From positions 1-5,311 of the forward strand of contig JABABH010000257.1 in the NCBI GenBank assembly GCA_014238325.1: a DNA stretch of 5,311 bases. Direction: 5' to 3'. The notes beneath the pieces were generated by a model, which was not told the DNA's origin, searched no databases, and saw only the letters and a program-made list of their open reading frames with translations. This stretch comes from Coxiellaceae bacterium (lineage in GTDB: Bacteria > Pseudomonadota > Gammaproteobacteria > Coxiellales > Coxiellaceae). Shown here in pieces: positions 1-5,001 of this stretch. The position numbers were made by a program, and so were the translations under genes. Every line of letters starts with the position of its first letter. Positions within the stretch are counted from its first letter, which is position 1.

Positions 1-321
1 AGGCTCACAAGAGCGCCTGCAGCAAAGAATCGCGCTCTCCAAACGCCTCTATGCTCGAGGCTTCTCTGAGGCTGCTATCGGGCGCATGCTCAACCTCTTT
101 GACTTTATGCTCCCCTTAGAAAAGCAGCTCATGCTACAATATGACACAGCCATTCACGACATAGAAGAGCAACACCACATGACTTATACCGATCGTATAG
201 AAGAACGAGGCTTCAACAAATAGAGCAAGCCAACTCTGAGTTATTATCCAGGTGGGTGAGAAGATTGGCAACAGCAGAGACTTTGGAGCAGATCTTCACG
301 GAGACCGCTGATATTGACTGA
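1..321 (+). pseudogene. Rpn-family nuclease/putative transposase, C-terminal remnant with frameshift
   Basis: The open frame enters from the left edge and reads to a TAG at 221-223. It contains a helical stretch (KRLYARGFSEAAIGRMLNLF, then an LPLEKQLMLQYD-type segment and MTYTDRIEERG) that matches the C-terminal layout of Rpn-family proteins: a 'LYxRGxSxxxIxxLxxFID' block followed by 'MxYxxxIExxG'. Rpn proteins are PD-(D/E)XK endonucleases linked to recA-independent recombination and often annotated as putative transposases; the nuclease core would lie upstream of this window. Right after RIEERG the frame ends as FNK-stop. Shifting frame at 211 instead gives LQQIEQANSELL, then SRWVRRLATAETLEQIF, and a natural stop at 319-321. 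That is the expected continuation of this family (glutamine/glycine-rich linker, then a 'xxLxxAxTLExxF' tail). I infer a single-base deletion around 209-211. The family call rests on pattern recall and is fairly sure; the frameshift is likely but could be a sequencing error. Confidence 0.62.
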
Positions 322-434
322 TACAGGTGAGCAGATGGTGCTTTAGGAGGGAAAGTGAGCTGGGGAGTGTTCATAGAACTGTGTCAAATGTAAATGAGTG
401 GGAGAACCTACCTTCCTTAAGAAGAAAAGTGTGG

Positions 435-440
435 TATCAT
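435..440 (+). promoter_or_regulatory. Probable -10 box of the tRNA-His promoter
   Basis: TATCAT lies 27 bp before the tRNA and matches 5 of 6 bases of the TATAAT consensus. A weak -35 candidate, TTCCTT, sits at 413-418 with a 16-bp gap. The bases after the -10 (CGCATCC) are GC-rich, as is common at stable-RNA promoters. The -35 is poor, so confidence is limited. Confidence 0.4.
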
Positions 441-441
441 C

Positions 442-459
442 GCATCCTTTTAAGGATGC
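442..459 (+). repeat. Perfect inverted repeat in the tRNA-His 5' leader
   Basis: GCATCCTT and AAGGATGC form an 18-bp near-continuous palindrome (8-bp arms, 2-bp centre) ending 8 bases before the first base of tRNA-His. In RNA it would fold as a 6-bp stem (GCATCC/GGATGC) with a 6-base loop. There is no T-run behind it, so it does not look like a terminator. It may be a leader hairpin removed by RNase P processing, or an operator overlapping the transcription start. Confidence 0.5.
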
Positions 460-467
460 CTGAAAAT

Positions 468-544
468 GGTGGGCGTAGCTCAGTTGGTAGAGCCCCGGAT
501 TGTGATTCCGGTTGTCGTGGGTTCGAGCCCCATCGTCCACCCCA
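468..544 (+). tRNA. tRNA-His (GTG anticodon)
   Basis: This is a complete cloverleaf. The acceptor GTGGGCG (469-475) pairs with CGTCCAC (534-540), with one G-T wobble. The D arm is GCTC/GAGC, the anticodon stem CCGGA/TCCGG, and the loop TTGTGAT carries anticodon GTG at 502-504. The T arm GTGGG/CCCAT surrounds TTCGAGC. An extra G at 468 (G-1) faces discriminator C73 at 541, which is the identity element of histidine tRNA, and CCA is encoded at 542-544. It decodes CAC/CAU. It stands alone, with no other tRNA directly next to it. Confidence 0.97.
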
Positions 545-597
545 GAGCCTTCTCATGTGTATTTTGCCTGCTAGTTTTCCTGCACTGTTAGTTGCGC

Positions 598-626
598 TTG
601 ACACTTCATCTTATTTATTTTATTAA
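598..626 (+). promoter_or_regulatory. Sigma-70-type promoter of the Mth938-like/nadE operon
   Basis: A perfect -35 TTGACA at 598-603 is separated by exactly 17 bp from TATTAA at 621-626, which matches 4 of 6 bases of TATAAT. Transcription would start near 633, leaving a leader of roughly 48 bases before the first gene. It is the best promoter match in the window and sits where the operon needs one. Confidence 0.65.
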
Positions 627-680
627 GGCAAGATAACTGAGTGACATGCACCCTAACCTATATCGAGAGCCAAGCTTCTT

Positions 681-1055
681 ATGCTCATCACACAAGAAAA
701 GCCGGATGTCGGACGTTATCACATCCGCGCCTACACCCAAGACTCGATCACGATCAACGACCAAATCTATACAAATAGTTTAATTATTGCACCAGAGAAA
801 CTGATCACACCTTGGGCACCACCCTCTCTAGAGGCGCTCCAACCAGAACATTTTTCAGAAGCTCTTGCCTTATCCCCCGAGATACTATTGCTGGGTACGG
901 GCCCCAGCTTTAAAATTCCTTCGCTGACGCAACTCATTCCTGCTTATGAAAACAAAATCAGTATCGAATATATGGATACGCATGCGGCCTGCCGAACCTA
1001 TATTGCGTTATTATCTGAGGGACGGGTTGTAGTTGCCATGTTATTGATGCAATGA
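681..1055 (+). CDS. Mth938-like (DUF498/Xcc1710-like) domain protein
   Basis: This small single-domain protein of 124 residues has the hallmarks of the Mth938/Xcc1710-like family: an N-terminal GRYHIRAYTQDSITIND strand pair (about 11-27), SLIIAPEKL (33-41), ILLLGTG (68-74), and the signature MDTHAACRTY (98-107) followed by LLSEGRVVVAML near the end. The length is normal for the bacterial family. The fold is shared with mitochondrial NDUFAF3, but the molecular role in bacteria is not settled, so no function is assigned. The ATG at 681 is the only plausible start: the frame is closed by TAA at 654-656 and no other start codon lies between. The ribosome-binding site is weak (a GAG about 13 bases upstream). 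The stop overlaps the nadE start as ATGA, indicating one transcript and translational coupling. The linkage hints at a role near NAD(H) metabolism, but this is inference. Confidence 0.85.
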   Translation: MLITQEKPDVGRYHIRAYTQDSITINDQIYTNSLIIAPEKLITPWAPPSLEALQPEHFSEALALSPEILLLGTGPSFKIPSLTQLIPAYENKISIEYMDTHAACRTYIALLSEGRVVVAMLLMQ

Positions 1056-2680
1056 AAAAACTTATTATTGTCACAGCACAACTTAACCTGCTCGTTGGTA
1101 ATATCGAAGGCAATACCGAATCGATTATCGCAGCCGCACATCAAGCCTACGAGAAATATGGGGCCGATTTGGTAGTATATCCTGAATTAGCTATCACGGG
1201 TTACCCACCAGAAGATTTGCTATTCCGCCCCGCTCTATATGATCGCGTTCAACACAGCTTAAATAAACTATCAAACATGATACCCACGATGACGCTCGTC
1301 GTTGGTTACCCCAGCTATATCGATGGGAAGTACTATAATAGTGCTGCTATCATAACACCTGGGCAACCCCTACGCTCTTATGCCAAGCATGAATTGCCAA
1401 ATTATCATGTCTTTGATGAAAAACGCTATTTTAGCCCGGGCAGCACACCGTGTATCATGGATATAAGAGGTGTACCCATAGGTGTACTGATCTGTGAAGA
1501 TTTGTGGGTCGAGGCACCCATTGAAGCTTCGATCAAAGCGGGCGCTGAATTAATCGTGTGCATCAATGCTTCTCCCTTCGCCCAAGACAAATCTCATCAC
1601 CGTCGTCATATTTTAAAAGAAAGAAGTAGAAAACACCAAGTACCTATTATTTATGTCAATTTAGTCGGCGGGCAAGACGAGCTGGTCTTTGATGGTGGCT
1701 CTATGGTTTCTGATCAAACCGGTATGATTGTACAACAAGGTGATTATTTCTCGGAACAACTCATGGCCGTTGAGTTTAATCTGCAGCATCCACGGCACAT
1801 CCTAACAAAACAGCCCACCCTACCCGAACCCTTAGATGAAGAAAAAATTTATCATGTATTAATGCTGGGTGTTCGTGATTATATCCAAAAAAATAGTTTT
1901 TTAGGAGCCATCGTTGGTCTTTCAGGCGGCATAGACTCTGCATTAACTCTCGCGATTGCTGTCGATGCATTAGGTGCAGACGCTGTTAAAGCCGTCTGTA
2001 TGCCCTCTCCCTTTACAGCAGCAATGAGTATAGAAGATGCCCAATTGCAGTCAAAAAATTTGGGTATAACCTGCACCCTGATACCCATCGATAGACTTTT
2101 TCAAGTCTTTTTATCTGAGCTATCTACGATCTTTGCTGGATTACCAGCCGATGTGACGGAGGAAAATTTACAAGCACGTATTCGTGGTACCTTATTGATG
2201 GCGCTTTCGAATAAAACTGGGTCAATCGTATTAACCACGGGCAATAAAAGTGAAATGGCGGTGGGCTATGCCACCCTCTATGGGGATATGGCCGGCGGCT
2301 TTGCCGTGCTCAAAGATATTTATAAGACCATGATTTATCGCTTATGCCGCTATCGCAATGCCATCTCTCCCGTCATTCCTGACCGTGTACTCGAACGTGC
2401 TCCTTCAGCTGAATTATCACACAACCAAAAAGACCAAGATGTATTACCACCTTATCGCTTATTAGACGAAATTTTAGAGCGTTATATTGGTCAAGACCAA
2501 GATCCTAAAACTATTGCTCAAGCTGGCTACGATATTCATATCGTCAAGAAAATTGTGCGCATGGTCAACAAAAATGAATATAAACGTCGACAAGCTCCGG
2601 TGGGTATTCGTATTACAGAACGTGCTTTTGGAAAAGATAGGCGGTACCCTATCACCTCAGGCTTTACTAAAGACATATAG
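1052..2680 (+). CDS. nadE: Glutamine-dependent NAD+ synthetase
   Basis: This cytoplasmic enzyme catalyses the last step of NAD+ synthesis: ATP-dependent amidation of deamido-NAD+, using ammonia released from glutamine. It has 542 residues, the usual length of the two-domain bacterial form. Residues 1 to about 245 are a nitrilase-type glutaminase with the full triad visible: Glu45 in VVYPELAITGYPPEDLLF, Lys112 in AKHELPNYHVFDE, and Cys148 in LICEDLW. Residues about 260-542 are the synthetase domain, with the PP-loop SGGIDS at 291-296, a TTGNKSEMAVGYATLYGD block, a KDIYKT block, and the C-terminal end RRYPITSGF. All expected catalytic residues are present, so it should be active and able to use glutamine. 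Its start overlaps the stop of the Mth938-like gene (ATGA), so translation is probably coupled. It converges on the outer-membrane protein gene with a 21-bp gap and no obvious terminator hairpin. Confidence 0.97.
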   Translation: MKKLIIVTAQLNLLVGNIEGNTESIIAAAHQAYEKYGADLVVYPELAITGYPPEDLLFRPALYDRVQHSLNKLSNMIPTMTLVVGYPSYIDGKYYNSAAIITPGQPLRSYAKHELPNYHVFDEKRYFSPGSTPCIMDIRGVPIGVLICEDLWVEAPIEASIKAGAELIVCINASPFAQDKSHHRRHILKERSRKHQVPIIYVNLVGGQDELVFDGGSMVSDQTGMIVQQGDYFSEQLMAVEFNLQHPRHILTKQPTLPEPLDEEKIYHVLMLGVRDYIQKNSFLGAIVGLSGGIDSALTLAIAVDALGADAVKAVCMPSPFTAAMSIEDAQLQSKNLGITCTLIPIDRLFQVFLSELSTIFAGLPADVTEENLQARIRGTLLMALSNKTGSIVLTTGNKSEMAVGYATLYGDMAGGFAVLKDIYKTMIYRLCRYRNAISPVIPDRVLERAPSAELSHNQKDQDVLPPYRLLDEILERYIGQDQDPKTIAQAGYDIHIVKKIVRMVNKNEYKRRQAPVGIRITERAFGKDRRYPITSGFTKDI

Positions 2681-2701
2681 CATCCAATGTACGGCTGTTA
2701 C

Positions 2702-3754
2702 CTAAAATATAAAAGACAGTTGGGCCACTCCACCGCTCCACACAATATTTCTTGATAAGGTGATCGCTGTACTTCTGTTTTGTGTTATTGTTCTCAAAAA
2801 ACCCTGATTAAATGCCGTATTAAATTGATAAGAAAACCGCCAAATCAATTGATTACCGCGCGAATTTAATACCCATGGAATCGACACACCTACTTCTGTC
2901 GTTAGCATGGGCAGATAGGTTGCATGTATCCCATCAACAGAAATTCTAAACGTTGGATTCCCATTGGCATCATGAGAGAAAAAATGGCTGGTCATCTTTC
3001 CATAAATCACATGGCCCACTGTTTTTCCGATGACATGAATAATACTCACGATAGGATAAGAAAAATCAACGCCCAGCATTAAACCCGTTCCACTGATTCG
3101 ATTATACCACTGCACAGGTAATGATTGTGGCGATGGAATATCTCCTCCTGCATAATGCACGGTCCAAAGAGAGGAAAAGCTGGCAAAACTCACGCCCATC
3201 ATCGCCGTAAAAAAATGGTTTAAGCAATGACTGAAAAAAATGTCTGTCACATGAATATTAAATTGGAAATCACCAGAAGCCTCATCAGCCAAGTCCTCAT
3301 TAAATTCGGGCGGTAATAGGGTCGTCCAAATATTTTGATTCGCAGCAGCAACCACAGCGGTCACATCACGGCTATTATAAGAATCATAAATAAAGTGCAA
3401 AGCATTCGTACCAAATAGATAGGCCGCTTGAAAAGCATAAGCAGGATGATAGCGAGTATGTACGCTGATTTCATCACCTATAGGTAAATCACCCGCTTGA
3501 GCAGGAGGAGGGATACCCAATACCCCAAAACCTAAAGGATAATACGTTCTAAACTCTGCCACTTCTGCTCCAAACAAAAATCGATGATAAGGAGAAAGCG
3601 GGATACGTTGATAGACGTCACTCGACTCTGAAAGATCACTCAGCTCAGTCATAAGACTAGGGTTATAGCTTGTATGAGGTGGTGCTGCTTGTATCGAGAC
3701 TACGGTGCATCCCAGCACAAGCATTAAAAAGGGCACAATACGATACGAGGCCAT
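2702..3754 (-). CDS. Beta-barrel outer-membrane protein, Legionella MOMP/Lpg1974-like
   Basis: The protein has 350 residues. It starts with a Sec signal peptide (MASYR, hydrophobic core IVPFLMLVLGCTVVSI, likely AxA-type cleavage after SIQA at about residue 23). The mature part is rich in aromatic and alternating polar/hydrophobic segments, for example RFLFGAEVAEFRTYYPLGFG, GLMLGVDFSYPI, LTTEVGVSIPW and LIWRFSYQFNTAF, typical of transmembrane beta strands. It ends in AQLSFIF with a terminal Phe, the usual Bam-recognised C-terminus of outer-membrane barrels. The overall plan recalls the Legionella major outer-membrane protein / Lpg1974 pore-forming class; that assignment is from resemblance only. 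Expected location is the outer membrane, probably as a porin-like channel. A GGAT lies about 10 bases before the ATG at 3752-3754, a modest ribosome-binding site. It is transcribed alone, towards nadE. Outer-membrane location is sure; the family is moderately sure. Confidence 0.78.
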   Translation of the reverse strand: MASYRIVPFLMLVLGCTVVSIQAAPPHTSYNPSLMTELSDLSESSDVYQRIPLSPYHRFLFGAEVAEFRTYYPLGFGVLGIPPPAQAGDLPIGDEISVHTRYHPAYAFQAAYLFGTNALHFIYDSYNSRDVTAVVAAANQNIWTTLLPPEFNEDLADEASGDFQFNIHVTDIFFSHCLNHFFTAMMGVSFASFSSLWTVHYAGGDIPSPQSLPVQWYNRISGTGLMLGVDFSYPIVSIIHVIGKTVGHVIYGKMTSHFFSHDANGNPTFRISVDGIHATYLPMLTTEVGVSIPWVLNSRGNQLIWRFSYQFNTAFNQGFLRTITQNRSTAITLSRNIVWSGGVAQLSFIF

Positions 3755-3778
3755 TCTAGCTATCCATCCTAAGCCTAA

Positions 3779-3804
3779 GGAAAACGATCTATACCATCGT
3801 TTCC
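3779..3804 (-). repeat. Inverted repeat in the 5' leader of the outer-membrane protein gene
   Basis: GGAAAACGAT (3779-3788) and ATCGTTTCC (3796-3804) can pair as a 9-bp stem with one bulged A and a 7-base loop. It lies between the predicted transcription start near 3809 and the ATG at 3754, so the outer-membrane protein mRNA would begin with this hairpin. Such 5' stems can stabilise abundant porin mRNAs, but that role is inference. There is no T-run, so it is unlikely to be a terminator. Confidence 0.45.
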
Positions 3805-3815
3805 ATATCTGGAAG

Positions 3816-3844
3816 CCTATATGCTAGTTGATGCAAGATTGCAA
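3816..3844 (-). promoter_or_regulatory. Probable promoter of the outer-membrane protein gene
   Basis: On the minus strand, TTGCAA (3844-3839) is followed after exactly 17 bp by TATAGG (3821-3816). Each box matches 4 of 6 consensus bases. Transcription would start near 3809, giving a leader of about 55 bases. Position and spacing are right; the boxes themselves are only moderate. Confidence 0.45.
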
Positions 3845-3889
3845 TACAAGCACTTTCAGTAGCTGAGTGCGGTTATAGACAAGACAATA

Positions 3890-3904
3890 TTGGTAGGCAC
3901 GGGC
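3890..3904 (-). repeat. Direct-repeat copy of the tRNA-Val 3' end (att-like)
   Basis: TTGGTAGGCACGGGC is identical to 4630-4644, which covers the CCA end, discriminator, 3' acceptor strand and first T-arm bases of the intact tRNA-Val gene. Weaker similarity runs to about 3913 (roughly 20 of 24 positions from 3890). The copy has no remaining D or anticodon arm, so it is not a tRNA gene. A duplicated tRNA 3' end in direct orientation is the standard trace of site-specific integration by a tyrosine recombinase, making this the likely distal att site of an element that used tRNA-Val. Confidence 0.65.
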
Positions 3905-3905
3905 A

Positions 3906-4283
3906 GGATTGAAGGTCAATATCAGCGGTAAACTCGCGATGACAAAAATCGATTTGGCTTCTTTACGACCAGACACCATTGAATATCAAGTCACGGATGT
4001 AAAAAATCGATTATTGCCCCTCATGCACCAACCATCATTAGCAAGAACACTGCCACAACTAAAGGCTTGGGCCACCACAATGGTGACAGAACTATAGCAA
4101 GCCTTATCCAGTCTCCTACCATTGAAAGATAATGAGGCAGTGTTCATCCAGGGTGTCAGAACAAAACAAAAAATCTCACCTGAGCTAATCACGGATAATA
4201 AAATACTGGCTGAAAAAATCGCACAGCATCCTGCGATACACTGGGCAATGAAACAGTGGAATGAGCGATATTATGAATGCTGA
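3906..4283 (+). pseudogene. AbiEii/AbiGii-type nucleotidyltransferase toxin, C-terminal fragment with internal stop
   Basis: One reading frame runs from the att-like repeat to a TGA at 4281-4283, interrupted only by a TAG at 4095-4097. Read through that stop it gives about 125 residues, including KIDLASLRPDTIEYQVTDVK, SLARTLPQLKAWATTMVTEL, then ALSSLLPLKDNEAVFIQG and KISPELITDNKILAEKIAQH followed by PAIHWAMKQW. The last part strongly resembles the C-terminal motif of AbiEii-family toxins ('GxIxPELLTDDxxLxxxIxxHPALxWK'). These proteins are nucleotidyltransferases that act as toxins of type IV abortive-infection/toxin-antitoxin pairs. The N-terminal catalytic half is missing: the frame is cut exactly where the tRNA-derived repeat ends. 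No AbiEi antitoxin is seen. It is therefore a dead remnant. The TTG at 3909 or ATG at 3939 could start a short peptide, but I do not think either is a real start. The family name is from resemblance and moderately sure. Confidence 0.55.
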
Positions 4284-4330
4284 TATTGAACCATTAAAAC
4301 AGATCATTTTTCGCTTAACTAAAGAAGGGG
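4273..4330 (+). pseudogene. First codons of an unrecognised gene, cut by the IS630 fragment
   Basis: An ATG at 4273 overlaps the stop of the AbiEii-like frame by 11 bases and starts MNADIEPLKQIIFRLTKEG. The frame continues to a TAA at 4405-4407, but beyond about 4328 it runs antisense through the transposase fragment, so only about 19 original codons seem to remain. The tight overlap suggests this was the next gene in the toxin operon. The product is unknown, and this could also be chance. Confidence 0.3.
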
Positions 4331-4522
4331 ATGCACGCTATCGACAACATAAATCGGCTCACGAACTCCTGCTTTTTTCTTCAAGGCTTCATAGGATTTT
4401 ATAAAGGCTTGCTGTTGTTCGAGATCTCCTTTTCCTGTCCAGCTATTGGGGTCCACCATAGATTGAGGATAATTATGTGGCAAGAGGCGAATAAGCTCAT
4501 GGAGCTTCCGGTTTATTCTCGT
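4328..4522 (-). pseudogene. IS630-family transposase fragment
   Basis: Read on the minus strand from a TGA at 4523-4525, the frame gives about 65 residues: KLHELIRLLPHNYPQSMVDP, then SWTGKGDLEQQQAFIKSYEA, then LKKKAGVREPIYVVDSVHP. The end fits the boundary between the helix-turn-helix and DDE domains of IS630-type transposases, where a 'xxQxxFIxxYxxLK' helix precedes an 'IYFxDxVHPxHN' strand carrying the first catalytic Asp; here that Asp is in VVDSVHP. The sequence stops matching straight after the HP, with a TAG three codons on (4319-4321). The rest of the DDE domain and both IS ends are missing. It is an inactive fragment whose left edge abuts the truncated gene at 4273. Upstream, 4526-4600 is open in the same frame but I do not recognise it. 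The family call is moderately sure. Confidence 0.55.
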
Positions 4523-4630
4523 TCAATGAAGTACAACTCTCTTGCACTTCATCTTCACTTCAAAACCTAATTCGATAAAACACAAACTGCAGTACAATCT
4601 ATATAACTACATGTTTTTAATGGATTTTCT

Positions 4631-4705
4631 TGGTAGGCACGGGCGGTATCGAACCGCCGACCCCCACCATGTCAAGGTGGTGCTCTACCACTGAGCTACG
4701 TGCCT
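4631..4705 (-). tRNA. tRNA-Val (GAC anticodon)
   Basis: This is a complete minus-strand cloverleaf. The acceptor AGGCACG pairs perfectly with CGTGCCT. The D arm is GCTC/GAGC, the anticodon stem CCACC/GGTGG, and the loop TTGACAT carries anticodon GAC. The T arm GGCGG/CCGCC encloses TTCGATA. The discriminator is A, and CCA is encoded at 4633-4631. It decodes GUC/GUU valine codons. The A at the first position is as in other gammaproteobacterial tRNA-Val(GAC) genes. The bases at its 3' end are repeated at 3890-3904, so this gene probably served as the integration target of the remnant on its left; the gene itself was restored intact. Confidence 0.97.
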
Positions 4706-4706
4706 A

Positions 4707-4738
4707 CGACGCAATCCTACTCAAGCATCGGTGCGTCG
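4707..4738 (-). repeat. Inverted repeat in the tRNA-Val 5' leader
   Basis: CGACGCA (4707-4713) and TGCGTCG (4732-4738) are perfect 7-bp arms separated by 18 bp. They lie between the predicted -10 box and the first base of the tRNA. In the precursor RNA they would form a GC-rich stem ending one base before the mature 5' end. The role is unknown; a processing or promoter-proximal element is possible. Confidence 0.5.
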
Positions 4739-4739
4739 C

Positions 4740-4748
4740 ATTGTAGCA
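4740..4748 (-). promoter_or_regulatory. Extended -10 promoter of tRNA-Val
   Basis: On the minus strand TGCTACAAT fits the extended -10 pattern TGnTATAAT with one mismatch. It is followed by a GC-rich stretch (GCGACGC) like the discriminator of stringently controlled stable-RNA promoters. Transcription would start about 30 bases before the mature tRNA. The -35 region is AT-rich and weak. Confidence 0.55.
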
Positions 4749-4912
4749 TATCCATCCTATATAAATAGGGCATTCAAACACATGAAGCTATTGCAACTCA
4801 TCCATAGAACATTTTAACCCTTATCAATCAAACTCAAATCTGCCTAAACAGCTTCCAATGAACTAGCTCTTTTCTTAAAAAAAGCTGAATATTACGTCTC
4901 TTTCACGCAGAG

Positions 4913-4926
4913 CTTGCAATTGCAAG
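4913..4926. repeat. 14-bp perfect palindrome
   Basis: CTTGCAATTGCAAG is a perfect palindrome about 24 bp upstream of the -35 box of the membrane-protein gene. Its size and position suit a dimeric regulator's operator, but it is not a site I recognise and could be chance. The rest of 4746-4949 shows no gene or clear terminator. Confidence 0.35.
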
Positions 4927-4949
4927 AAGATTCACGCACCATCTCTAAA

Positions 4950-4979
4950 TTGTAATGATTCTTATTTCCACTTTATAAT
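4950..4979 (+). promoter_or_regulatory. Promoter of the membrane-protein gene
   Basis: A perfect TATAAT at 4974-4979 is preceded after 18 bp by TTGTAA (4950-4955; 4 of 6 bases of TTGACA). Transcription would start near 4986, giving a short leader that includes the GAGGA ribosome-binding site at 4992-4996. The AATGATTCTTATT stretch between the boxes is loosely like a Fur box, so iron control is possible but unproven. Confidence 0.6.
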
Positions 4980-5001
4980 CACTAATTTTATGAGGATTGC
5001 T

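Larger units (their letters stand above)
3905..4629. mobile_element. Decayed element remnant between tRNA-Val att-like repeats
   Basis: About 725 bp lie between the two direct repeats of the tRNA-Val 3' end. They contain only broken accessory genes: an AbiEii-like toxin C-terminus, the first codons of another gene, and an IS630-type transposase fragment on the opposite strand. There is no integrase gene left, so the element could no longer move by itself. The gene debris of defence and transposon type supports a degraded genomic island or prophage end rather than host DNA. The 4523-4629 part shows no recognisable gene; it has a 7-bp inverted repeat (ATGAAGT 4526-4532, ACTTCAT 4546-4552) of unknown meaning. 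Confidence 0.5.

Noticed and set aside
206..223. Programmed -1 ribosomal frameshift in the Rpn-like gene
   Set aside because: No X-XXY-YYZ slippery heptamer or obvious downstream stem is seen at the shift point, so a base deletion is simpler.
343..540. 65-codon minus-strand frame
   Set aside because: It is antisense to tRNA-His and begins inside that gene. It is the kind of spurious protein often predicted over tRNAs.
327..626. 99-codon plus-strand frame from a GTG
   Set aside because: It runs straight through the tRNA-His gene, its start lies in non-coding DNA, and the protein resembles nothing.
1776..2088. Two minus-strand frames (1776-1970 and 1879-2088)
   Set aside because: They lie antisense inside nadE, whose catalytic motifs prove the plus-strand frame.
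2681..2701. Bidirectional terminator between nadE and the outer-membrane protein gene
   Set aside because: The 21-bp gap has no stem-loop with a T-run on either strand. Any terminator must overlap the coding ends or be of another type.
2487..2705. 72-codon plus-strand frame at the end of nadE
   Set aside because: It is out of frame with the conserved C-terminal end of nadE and has no ribosome-binding site or family likeness.
3705..3754. Lipoprotein signal (VLGC around Cys16) in the outer-membrane protein
   Set aside because: The hydrophobic core continues past the Cys to an AxA-type site (SIQA), position -2 is a poor fit for a lipobox, and the protein has a barrel-type C-terminal Phe.
3890..3913. 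A second tRNA gene
   Set aside because: Only the 3' acceptor and part of the T arm resemble a tRNA. No D arm or anticodon arm follows, so it is a partial duplicate.
3986..4192. 68-codon minus-strand frame
   Set aside because: It is antisense to the AbiEii-like frame, which shows recognisable protein motifs on the plus strand.
4331..4570. 79-codon plus-strand frame
   Set aside because: It is antisense to the IS630-like transposase fragment, and the plus-strand protein is low in recognisable features.
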